From: Alphaproteobacteria bacterium
Lineage (GTDB): Bacteria > Pseudomonadota > Alphaproteobacteria > Reyranellales > Reyranellaceae
Reading direction: 5' to 3'
Assembly: GCA_017307275.1 (NCBI GenBank)
Contig: JAFKFK010000017.1
Coordinates: forward strand, 62,001 to 126,000
DNA: 64,000 nucleotides
The translations under genes were made by a program, and so were the position numbers. The number at the start of each line of letters is the position of its first letter. Position 1 is the stretch's first letter. The notes beneath the pieces were generated by a model. That model was not told the origin of the DNA and ran no database searches. It was given only the letters and a program-made list of their open reading frames with translations. Below, piece after piece: positions 1-6,931 of the stretch.

Positions 1-1
1 G

Positions 2-364
2 ATCCGTGCCATCGCCCAGGATCGCCAGATCATGGCGTTGATGGGCGTCGACGCGAAGAAGATCTACGTCGTGACCTCGGCCCTTGGCGGCGCCCTGGCC
101 GGCCTCGCGGCCTGCCTGCTGGTGCTGCAGTACGACGTACATCCCTTCGTTGGCCTGTCGTTCGGGCCGATCACCTTCCTGATCTGCGTGCTGGGCGGGC
201 TCGGGAATTTCGTCGGCGGCTTCGTCGCGGCCTTTCTGTTCGCCGAGATCATCTCGCTCGGCGGCCTGTTCTCCGACCTTGAGTGGGGTTACGTGCTGGC
301 CTTCGCCTTCTTCATCCTGATGATGTTCATCCGGCCCGCCGGCCTGCTGGCGAGGCGCTCGTGA
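2..364 (+). CDS. livH: Branched-chain amino acid-type ABC transporter permease (LivH family), 3' part
   Basis: This is the C-terminal 120 residues of a LivH-type inner-membrane permease; the frame is open to the left edge, so the start lies outside the window. The visible part begins with a cytoplasmic loop (IRAIAQDRQIMALMGV) that matches the conserved LivH loop in which the protein contacts the ATPase. It then has three or four hydrophobic segments with the glycine-rich VLGGLGNFVGGF stretch typical of the family. The stop overlaps the GTG start of the next gene by 4 bases (GTGA), so it is translationally coupled to livM. The family moves branched-chain amino acids, but also amides, urea and other small substrates. 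The periplasmic binding protein and ATPases are not in view, so the substrate cannot be assigned. Confidence 0.9.
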   Translation: MRAIAQDRQIMALMGVDAKKIYVVTSALGGALAGLAACLLVLQYDVHPFVGLSFGPITFLICVLGGLGNFVGGFVAAFLFAEIISLGGLFSDLEWGYVLAFAFFILMMFIRPAGLLARRS

Positions 365-1335
365 ACCTCCGCCAGTACATGCCCTGGATCGTCGGCGCGG
401 CTCTGATCGCGCTGCCGTTCGTCTATCGCGATCCCTATCACCTGCACATCCTGATCCTCATCCTGATCTGGTCGTTCGCCTACACGTCGTGGGCGGTGAT
501 GGGCCGGTTCGGCCTGGTTTCGCTCGGCCATGGCGGCTTCATGGGCGTCGGCGCCTATGTGACCGTTCTGCTGTGGAATCATCTTGGCCTTTCGCCCTGG
601 CTCGGCATTCCCGCCGCACTGCTCTGTGCGGGCGCCCTCGCGTTGGTGGTGGCCTATCCCTGCTTTCGCTTTCGTATCACCGGGCATTATTTCGCTCTGG
701 TGACGCTCGCCTTGTCCGGCATCGTGCTGCAGGTCATCACGGCGACGCGCAATTACACGGGCGGTTCGCTGGGCTACACGCCCGAGCGTACCAAGGGCAA
801 CCACATCCTGGCATTGCAGTTCGACGACAAGGTTGTCTGGTACTTGATTGCCCTGGGCGTGTGGGCGGGCGGCCTCGTGATCTGGCACTGGATCGATCGC
901 AGCATGAGCCGCTACGCCATGGAGGCAATTTCCGAAGACGAGGACGCGGCAGCGGCAGCGGGCGTCAATGTGACAGCCGAGAAGCTGCGGATCACTGTCA
1001 TTAGCGCCTTGATGACGGCTCTGGCTGGTGCCCTCTACGGTCAGTACCAGATGTTCATTTCGCCCGACACGGTGAGCGGCATCGGTATCTCTCTACAGAT
1101 GGTCTTCGCTGCGGTCGTTGGCGGTATCTACGTGGCACTCGGGCCGACCGTCGGCGCCATCATCACCATTCTCCTTGCAGAGGCCCTGCGCATCGGTTTC
1201 GGCACCAAGGCCGTCGGCTGGGACAATCTCGTCTACGGCGTTCTGCTGGTCGTGTTCATCATCTTCCTTCCCAAAGGCATTCTTGGTAGCTTGCTGGCGA
1301 GTATTAAAACTCCCAGTAAGCGGCAGAATGGATGA
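361..1335 (+). CDS. livM: Branched-chain amino acid-type ABC transporter permease (LivM family)
   Basis: A 324-residue integral membrane permease, the second membrane subunit of the importer whose first subunit precedes it. I place the start at GTG 361, which overlaps the upstream stop and has a GAGGCG ribosome-binding stretch just before it; an earlier in-frame ATG would lie deep inside livH. About eight to ten hydrophobic segments are visible. The family signature near residue 50-65 (GRFGLVSLGHGGFMGVGAY) and the conserved cytoplasmic loop SEDEDAAAAAGVNVTAEKL around residues 200-220, where LivM meets the ATPase, are both present. It ends in FLPKGILG, as LivM proteins usually do. The last 8 bases overlap the GMC dehydrogenase gene. 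Without the binding protein the substrate remains open. Confidence 0.92.
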   Translation: MNLRQYMPWIVGAALIALPFVYRDPYHLHILILILIWSFAYTSWAVMGRFGLVSLGHGGFMGVGAYVTVLLWNHLGLSPWLGIPAALLCAGALALVVAYPCFRFRITGHYFALVTLALSGIVLQVITATRNYTGGSLGYTPERTKGNHILALQFDDKVVWYLIALGVWAGGLVIWHWIDRSMSRYAMEAISEDEDAAAAAGVNVTAEKLRITVISALMTALAGALYGQYQMFISPDTVSGIGISLQMVFAAVVGGIYVALGPTVGAIITILLAEALRIGFGTKAVGWDNLVYGVLLVVFIIFLPKGILGSLLASIKTPSKRQNG

Positions 1336-2923
1336 ATTCGACTTCGTAGTTGTCGGGGCAGGGTCTGCAGGCGGTCCGTTAGTCGACCGCCTGACCGAAA
1401 GTGGGCGATACAGCGTCCTCTTGCTGGAGGCAGGGCCGAACGACACAAGCCGCTGGATTTCGATGCCGCTCGGGTTCGCCAAGACCTTTCTCGATCCTGC
1501 GGTCAATTGGAAGTACGTGACGGCGCCGGAACAGCGGCTCGACGGACGGCGTATCTATTGGCCTCGCGGGAAGGTGCTGGGCGGCAGCAGTGCGATCAAC
1601 GGCATGGTCTACATCCGTGGCCTGGCGTCGGACTACGATGGCTGGCGGCAGATGGGTAACGAGGGGTGGTCGTTCGACGATTGCCTGCCGTATTTCAAGC
1701 GACTCGAGAGTTATCCCGGCGGCGAGACCGATCTGCATGGCGGCACTGGCCCGGTAAAGATCACGCAGGGCGAATATCGCAACGAACTGAGCGACAGTTT
1801 CCTGGCCGCCTGCGCCGAAGTTGGTCTCCAGGCGACGGACGACTTCAACGGCATCGGCCAGGAGGGGGCGGGTTACTACCACGCCACCATCAACGATGGC
1901 CGACGTTCCTCGACCGGCCGAGCCTATATTGCCGAAGCCCGCAAACGTACCAACTGCCAGGTGGTCACCGGTGCGATGGCCGAGCGTGTCGTCGTCGAGA
2001 ACGGCCGTGCCACCGGCATCGCCTATCGTCGGAGCGGCGAGAGCCGGGCGGTGCGTGCGCGTCGCGAGGTGGTGCTGTGCGCCGGCGCGATCGGATCGCC
2101 GCAGCTCTTGCAGCTATCGGGCATCGGGCCGGGAGCACTGCTGTCGGAGCGCGGCATTCCGGTGGTGCGCGACATCGGCGGCGTCGGCGAGAACCTGCAG
2201 GATCATTGGGGCATCCGCTCGACCTACCGGACTTGGTGGCGGCTCACCGTCAATGACGACATCAATCTGATGCACCGCCGGCTGAGTGCCGCGGTCGAAT
2301 ATATGCTGATGAAGACGGGACCGCTGACGGCCAGTCCGGCCTTTGCCGGCGCCTTCGCGCGCCTGATGCCGCAATCGGCCGAAGCGGATACGCAGTTCCA
2401 TTTCTTCCCCTGGTCGACCGACAGGATCGATCGCGGCCCCCATAAATTCTCGGGATTTACCATTCTCGCGAACCAGTCGCGCCCGGAGAGCCGCGGCCAT
2501 ATCCGTGTCGTTTCGCGCAATCCCGAGGACCATCCCGAGATCGTCGCCAACTATCTGTCGACATCCAATGATCAGAACGCCGCTGTCGCCGCGATCAAGT
2601 TCACTCGTGTGATGAGCCGCACGCCTGCTCTGTCCCGCATCATCACGGAAGAACTGCAGCCCGGCTCCAAAGCATGGACCGACAGCGACTTCCTCGACTA
2701 CGCGAAGCGGGAAGGTCAGTCGGCCTATCACCCTGTCGGGACCTGCCGGATGGGGCGCAATTCGGATTGCGTCGTCGACCCCCAGCTGCGCGTGCACGGG
2801 ATCGACGGCCTGCGCGTCGCCGACGGTTCGATCATGCCTACGCTCGTGTCGGGCAACACCAATGCCGCCTGCATGATGATCGGCGAGAAAGCGGCCGATC
2901 TAGTCCTCGCCGACGCGCGATAG
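1328..2923 (+). CDS. GMC-family FAD-dependent dehydrogenase (choline dehydrogenase-like)
   Basis: A 531-residue flavoprotein of the glucose-methanol-choline oxidoreductase family. Residues 7-16 carry the dinucleotide-binding VVGAGSAGG, followed by LLEAGP. GMC signature 1 (GKVLGGSSAINGM) lies near residue 80 and signature 2 (GAIGSPQLLQLSGIG) near 252. The C-terminal catalytic region has YHPVGTCRMG (active-site His, about residue 467) and GNTNAACMMIG (second catalytic position, Asn, about 509). Length is normal for alcohol or choline dehydrogenases. The ATG at 1328 overlaps the livM stop by 8 bases, so it is the last gene of the transporter operon; the transporter may import the alcohol that this enzyme oxidises (inference). 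Its 3' end overlaps the convergent cyclase gene by 24 bases. The exact substrate cannot be read from sequence. Confidence 0.9.
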   Translation: MDEFDFVVVGAGSAGGPLVDRLTESGRYSVLLLEAGPNDTSRWISMPLGFAKTFLDPAVNWKYVTAPEQRLDGRRIYWPRGKVLGGSSAINGMVYIRGLASDYDGWRQMGNEGWSFDDCLPYFKRLESYPGGETDLHGGTGPVKITQGEYRNELSDSFLAACAEVGLQATDDFNGIGQEGAGYYHATINDGRRSSTGRAYIAEARKRTNCQVVTGAMAERVVVENGRATGIAYRRSGESRAVRARREVVLCAGAIGSPQLLQLSGIGPGALLSERGIPVVRDIGGVGENLQDHWGIRSTYRTWWRLTVNDDINLMHRRLSAAVEYMLMKTGPLTASPAFAGAFARLMPQSAEADTQFHFFPWSTDRIDRGPHKFSGFTILANQSRPESRGHIRVVSRNPEDHPEIVANYLSTSNDQNAAVAAIKFTRVMSRTPALSRIITEELQPGSKAWTDSDFLDYAKREGQSAYHPVGTCRMGRNSDCVVDPQLRVHGIDGLRVADGSIMPTLVSGNTNAACMMIGEKAADLVLADAR

Positions 2924-3943
2924 AGCGGAGATACCGAGCGGGGCCGTCCGGCCGCGAATGGCCAAGGTCGGCAGCGGCATGGCCTCCAGTCCGGACGGCA
3001 GTTTGACGATTTGCAGCAGGTCCTGCGAGACGAGGATGTCGTGGCCCAGGCCCTTCGCCGCCTCGAGCAGGCGGGCGGCGACGTTCAACGTGTCGCCGAC
3101 ATAGGCGATCTCGCGCCTCACGTCGCCAATCTCGCCAGCGACGATCTCGCCGCAGTGAAGCGCCGCGCGGAAGGTCGGCACGGCGCCATAGCGTTTGCGA
3201 TAGTGTTCGGCATTGCGCGCGATCAGATCGCGCGCCAGGAAGGGGCAGGCGAGGCACTCGCCGTCGGCCAACGCCGCATCGATCGGCCAGGTCAGGATCG
3301 CTTCGTCGCCGACATACTTGTGGATTTCGGCCTCGCTCTCGAAGGCCGCTTCGGCAATGTCGCGAAAGAAGCTGTTGAGCAACTCGTGGAAGCGGATTGG
3401 GCCCAGCCGCTCGGCAAGGCCCGTCGAGTCCCGCATGTCGATCAGCAGGAATGCCTTCTGCTCCCGCCGCGGGTGCACGTAGCGACCGGTCAGGATGTTC
3501 TTCAAGGTCGAGAAGCCGAGCAAGCCGCCCGTCTCGACGATCAGATTGGCGAGCAACGACATCGCGATGGCGAAGGCGATCGAGCCCCGAAAGGTCGGCG
3601 TGAAGGCGAAAGGATCCTCGTCTGGAGCGTGCGTCAGCACGCGCATGAGCAACAGTCCGCCGACGATGACGGCCGCGTAGAACAGCGCCTTGATCGTGAA
3701 GAAGGCCGCCCACGGCAGGCGCCGCAGGCGGCGCAACAGAGCGATGCGGCGGCCGCGGATTTCGATGAACGTGATCGGCGTGGCGATCAGCAACGAAGCA
3801 AGGACGCCGTGCGACGCACCCCTGATCGCCGACTCGTCCTCCGCCCCGACGGCGTAGCCAAAATAGGCGCTGATGGCGGCGCTCGCGACGCTGAACCACA
3901 GGAAGAACCGCCATTCGCGGCGGGCGCGCCGCGACAGGGTCAT
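2900..3943 (-). CDS. Membrane-anchored class III adenylate/guanylate cyclase
   Basis: A 347-residue protein with four predicted membrane segments (about residues 12-32, 45-62, 78-100, 117-142) followed by a class III nucleotidyl cyclase domain from about 160. The metal-binding aspartates are D169 (FLLIDMRDST) and D213 (YVGDEAILTW). The transition-state pair N287-x3-R291 (GDTLNVAAR) is intact, so the enzyme looks active; it would make cAMP or cGMP at the inner face of the membrane. The start at 3943 overlaps the stop of the dehydratase gene in a 4-base ATGA junction. Hence it is the third gene of a HAD-dehydratase-cyclase operon. What the membrane part senses is unknown. Confidence 0.9.
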   Translation of the reverse strand: MTLSRRARREWRFFLWFSVASAAISAYFGYAVGAEDESAIRGASHGVLASLLIATPITFIEIRGRRIALLRRLRRLPWAAFFTIKALFYAAVIVGGLLLMRVLTHAPDEDPFAFTPTFRGSIAFAIAMSLLANLIVETGGLLGFSTLKNILTGRYVHPRREQKAFLLIDMRDSTGLAERLGPIRFHELLNSFFRDIAEAAFESEAEIHKYVGDEAILTWPIDAALADGECLACPFLARDLIARNAEHYRKRYGAVPTFRAALHCGEIVAGEIGDVRREIAYVGDTLNVAARLLEAAKGLGHDILVSQDLLQIVKLPSGLEAMPLPTLAIRGRTAPLGISALSRVGED

Positions 3944-4926
3944 GCTTTGGCGCGGCCGAGGGCCCGCTTGAAGATCTCGTGATCGACGTTGCCGCCAGAG
4001 CAGACGACGGCGACTGCGCGGCCCTTCACCGGCAGCTTGCCGGTGAGTGCCGCGGCCAGCGCCACGGCACCGCCCGGTTCGACCACCAGCTTGAACTCGC
4101 GGAAAGCGAGTTCCATCGCATCGAGCACCTCGTCGTCGCTGACGACAAGGCCCGGCCCCAGCACTTTCTGGGCGAGCGGGAAGGTGACGTCGCCTGGCGT
4201 CGGCGCCAGCAGGGCGTCGCAGATCGAGCCCGACAGTTTTTCGTTCTTCTGCTTGGTGCCGGTGGCCAGCGACCGTGCCAGGTCGTCGAAGCCCGCCGGC
4301 TCGCCGGCATGCACCGACGTCGTCGGGCTGATGCCCTTGACCCCGAGCGCAACGCCGGTCGCGAGGCCGCCGCCGGAGCAGGGCGCGGCCACCGCATCGA
4401 GCGTGATTCCCAGCGCCTTGGCCTGTTCGGCGATCTCGATGCCTGCCGTGCCCTGGCCGGTCAGGATCCAGGGATGGTCGTAGGGCGGCACGATGGTGGC
4501 GCCGGTCTTGGCGGCGATGCCGTGGCCGATCTCCTCGCGGCTGTCCTTGACGCGATCGTAGAGGATCACTTCCGCACCGCTTGCCTTTGTATTCGCGACT
4601 TTGAGGGCTGGCGCGTCCGACGGCATGACGATCGTGGCCTTCACGCCCAACAGCCGAGCTGCTTCGGCAAGGCCCTGCGCATGATTGCCGGACGACCAGC
4701 CGACGACGCCCTTGGCACGGTCGGCCTCGTTCATGGCGGCGAGGAAGTTGTAGGCGCCGCGCAGCTTGAACGAGCCGGTCCGCTGCAGGCATTCCGCCTT
4801 GATGAAAAGCCGGCCGCCCAGCGCGCGGTTCACCCGCTCGTTCTCGAGCAGCGGCGTGCGGATCGTCACCCCGTCGAGGCGGCGGGCAGCGGCTTGAACA
4901 TCGGCAAAGGTCGGCAACGAACTCAT
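3940..4926 (-). CDS. Threonine dehydratase-like PLP enzyme (serine/threonine ammonia-lyase family)
   Basis: A 328-residue fold-type II PLP enzyme without a C-terminal regulatory ACT domain, hence of the short catabolic threonine dehydratase/serine racemase type. The cofactor lysine is K54 in GSFKLRGAYN. The substrate loop SSGNHAQG and the phosphate-binding loop CSGGGLATG are present, and a second SGGN motif stands near the C-terminus. It would deaminate L-threonine or L-serine to 2-oxo acids; serine or hydroxyaspartate racemization or dehydration is a real alternative. I chose ATG 4926, which overlaps the upstream HAD stop by 4 bases. The downstream cyclase also overlaps by 4 bases, so the three genes are co-translated. 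Confidence 0.9.
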   Translation of the reverse strand: MSSLPTFADVQAAARRLDGVTIRTPLLENERVNRALGGRLFIKAECLQRTGSFKLRGAYNFLAAMNEADRAKGVVGWSSGNHAQGLAEAARLLGVKATIVMPSDAPALKVANTKASGAEVILYDRVKDSREEIGHGIAAKTGATIVPPYDHPWILTGQGTAGIEIAEQAKALGITLDAVAAPCSGGGLATGVALGVKGISPTTSVHAGEPAGFDDLARSLATGTKQKNEKLSGSICDALLAPTPGDVTFPLAQKVLGPGLVVSDDEVLDAMELAFREFKLVVEPGGAVALAAALTGKLPVKGRAVAVVCSGGNVDHEIFKRALGRAKA

Positions 4927-5615
4927 CGCGGAACACCTATCAGGTCGGGAAGCTCGGAAAGATCGCGGATTTCTCCCGCGAGTGCACCGGGCAGATTGTC
5001 GTCGGGAGCGCCTGTCCGGTTCACCCAGACGGCGCGAAAGCCGAACTGCGCTGCACCGTGGGCATCCCAGCAATTCGAGGAGAGAAAGCAGACCTTCGCG
5101 GGAGGCACGCCGCAACGCGCTTCGACCAGCCGATAGACGCGCGGGTCGGGCTTGAAGACGCCGACCTCGTCGACACTCAGGACGGCTTCGAAAGCGCCGG
5201 CCTGGCCCGACGCCGCCACCATCGGGCCGAGCATCTCGGGATTGCCGTTCGAGAGAATGGCCATGCGCATGCCGCCACGCTTCAGGCAGGCGAGCATGCC
5301 GGGTGCCTCGGGAAAGGGGGCCAGCGCCAGATAGGCGCCCATCAGCTTTTCGCGCACCGCAATATCGGTGATGCGGTGCGTGGCCAGGCAATGATCGAGC
5401 GCTTCGCCGGTGACCTGCCAGAATTTGGCATAGGTACCCATGCCGTTGCGCAGCCAAGTGTATTGGATCTGCTTGGTCCGCCACATCTCCGACAGTGCCT
5501 CGGCGGAAGGCCCGACCGCGGTGCGATGGCGGGCCACGGCCGAGTTGAAGTCGAACAACGTGCCGTAGGCGTCGAAGACGCACATCTCGATGCCGGCAAA
5601 GTCGGTGCCCATCAT
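4923..5615 (-). CDS. Haloacid dehalogenase type II (L-2-haloacid dehalogenase family)
   Basis: A 230-residue HAD hydrolase. The nucleophile aspartate is D15 in FDAYGTLFD, the form typical of L-2-haloacid dehalogenases. Motif II (ILSNGNPEM) is near residue 119, the lysine motif (FKPDPRVY) near 153, and the SSNCWDAHGA segment matches the acid motif of this subfamily. It would replace halogen by hydroxyl in 2-haloalkanoates, or act on a natural phosphate or halo-acid; the true substrate is unknown. Two consecutive ATG codons (5615 and 5612) follow a GGGGAG ribosome-binding site; either may be used. It is the first gene of the minus-strand operon with the dehydratase and cyclase. Confidence 0.9.
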   Translation of the reverse strand: MMGTDFAGIEMCVFDAYGTLFDFNSAVARHRTAVGPSAEALSEMWRTKQIQYTWLRNGMGTYAKFWQVTGEALDHCLATHRITDIAVREKLMGAYLALAPFPEAPGMLACLKRGGMRMAILSNGNPEMLGPMVAASGQAGAFEAVLSVDEVGVFKPDPRVYRLVEARCGVPPAKVCFLSSNCWDAHGAAQFGFRAVWVNRTGAPDDNLPGALAGEIRDLSELPDLIGVPR

Positions 5616-5651
5616 TGCTCCCCGGAGGTGAATGGACGTAGGCTAACTGGC

Positions 5652-5969
5652 ATGTTCGTTGCCATCGTTCAAATCCCCATGAGCAAGCGCCCGCGCGACG
5701 CCGCCGTCGATGCCGCGCGCAAATCGGCCCCTACCTATACGGCGCTTGGCGCCAAGGGGCTCCTGAAGAAATACTACCTCAACGGCGATGCCGGGGGCGG
5801 TGGTGTCTATCTCTGGGAATCCGAGGCCGCGGCCCGCGCCTGGTATACGCCGGAGTGGGAGAAGCGCATGGCGGCCGCCTTCGGCGCGACGCCGACCGTG
5901 ACCTACTACGACAATCATGTCGTCGTGGATAACGAAGCCGGCAAGGTCCGCATCGAGGGCGAGTCCTGA
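5652..5969 (+). CDS. YdhR-like small monooxygenase (dimeric alpha-beta barrel)
   Basis: A 105-residue protein. The motif string KYYLNGDAGGGGVYLWES followed by YTPEW and a C-terminal VVVDNEAGKV matches the YdhR family of putative monooxygenases, which fold as dimeric ferredoxin-like barrels. I place the start at ATG 5652 (MFVAIVQIPM), which gives the usual length of about 100 residues; the longer open frame upstream runs antisense through the HAD gene and is not used. Its stop overlaps the ATG of the aldo/keto reductase (TGATG), so the two are coupled. The natural substrate of the family is not settled. Confidence 0.85.
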   Translation: MFVAIVQIPMSKRPRDAAVDAARKSAPTYTALGAKGLLKKYYLNGDAGGGGVYLWESEAAARAWYTPEWEKRMAAAFGATPTVTYYDNHVVVDNEAGKVRIEGES

Positions 5970-6931
5970 TGGAAAGGCGGCGTCTCGGCCGCACCGGCCT
6001 CCAAGTCTCGGTTCTGGGCTATGGCGCCGGCGCGGTCGGTGGCCTCTTCACCAAGGGCGCTGCGGCCGACCAGGAACGCGCGATGGCGCGCGCGATCGAG
6101 GCCGGCATCAACTATTTCGATACGGCGGCGATCTACGGCAACGGCGAATCGGAGCGCAATCTCGGGCGCGCCCTGAAGGCGTTGAAAGCCGACGTCGTGG
6201 TCGGCACCAAGGTCCGCCTTGTCGCCGAACATCGGAAAGACGTAGCGGGCGCAATCGTGCGCGGGATGGAAGACAGTCTGAAGCGCATGGGGCGAGACCA
6301 TGTCGACCTCTTCCAGCTTCACAATCCATTGGCCGCGCAGGACGCCGGCGACAAGCTCGCGGTGGAGATTGCCCTGGAGCAGGTCGCGCCCGCGATGGAG
6401 AAGCTCAAGGCATCCGGCAAGACACGCTTCATCGGTTTCAGCGGCGTCGGCGAACCGGCGGCATTGCTGCGCGCCGTCGACTCGAAGCTCTTCGATACGG
6501 TGCAGGTCGTCTACAACGCGCTCAACCCCAGCGCCGGCGGGCCGATGCCAGCCGGCACGCCAGGGCTCGACTATGGTCGCCTGCTCGACAAAGCGATGGC
6601 TGCCGACATGGGCACCATCGTCATCCGCGCGCTGGCCGGCGGTGCCTTGAGCGGCACGACGGACCGTCATCCGCTTGCCATGCAGGACGTGCCGCCGATC
6701 GGCTCGGCGCCCGACTTCGCCTCCGATGTTGCGCGCGCCAAAGAGTTGGAGCCGCTGGTGCGCGACGGCGTGGCGGGCAGCCTGACGGAACTTGGCGAGC
6801 GTTTCGTCATCTCCCATCCCGCTGTGTCGACGATGCTGATCGGCTACTCGACCCTCGACCATCTCGAAGCCGCCATCGCGGCCGTCGAGAAGGGGCCGTT
6901 GCCTGACGCCGCGTTGCAGCGGTTGCGCTAG
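5969..6931 (+). CDS. Aldo/keto reductase
   Basis: A 320-residue (beta/alpha)8 barrel NAD(P)H-dependent oxidoreductase. The catalytic tetrad is visible: Asp and Tyr in NYFDTAAIYGNGESE, Lys in VVVGTKVR and His in VDLFQLHNP. The family reduces aldehydes and ketones or, in the galactose/fucose dehydrogenase-like branch, oxidises sugars. It begins on the last base of the preceding stop codon and is therefore co-translated with the YdhR-like protein. Its stop codon overlaps the stop of the convergent transglycosylase gene by 3 bases, so no terminator separates them. Substrate unknown. Confidence 0.92.
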   Translation: MERRRLGRTGLQVSVLGYGAGAVGGLFTKGAAADQERAMARAIEAGINYFDTAAIYGNGESERNLGRALKALKADVVVGTKVRLVAEHRKDVAGAIVRGMEDSLKRMGRDHVDLFQLHNPLAAQDAGDKLAVEIALEQVAPAMEKLKASGKTRFIGFSGVGEPAALLRAVDSKLFDTVQVVYNALNPSAGGPMPAGTPGLDYGRLLDKAMAADMGTIVIRALAGGALSGTTDRHPLAMQDVPPIGSAPDFASDVARAKELEPLVRDGVAGSLTELGERFVISHPAVSTMLIGYSTLDHLEAAIAAVEKGPLPDAALQRLR

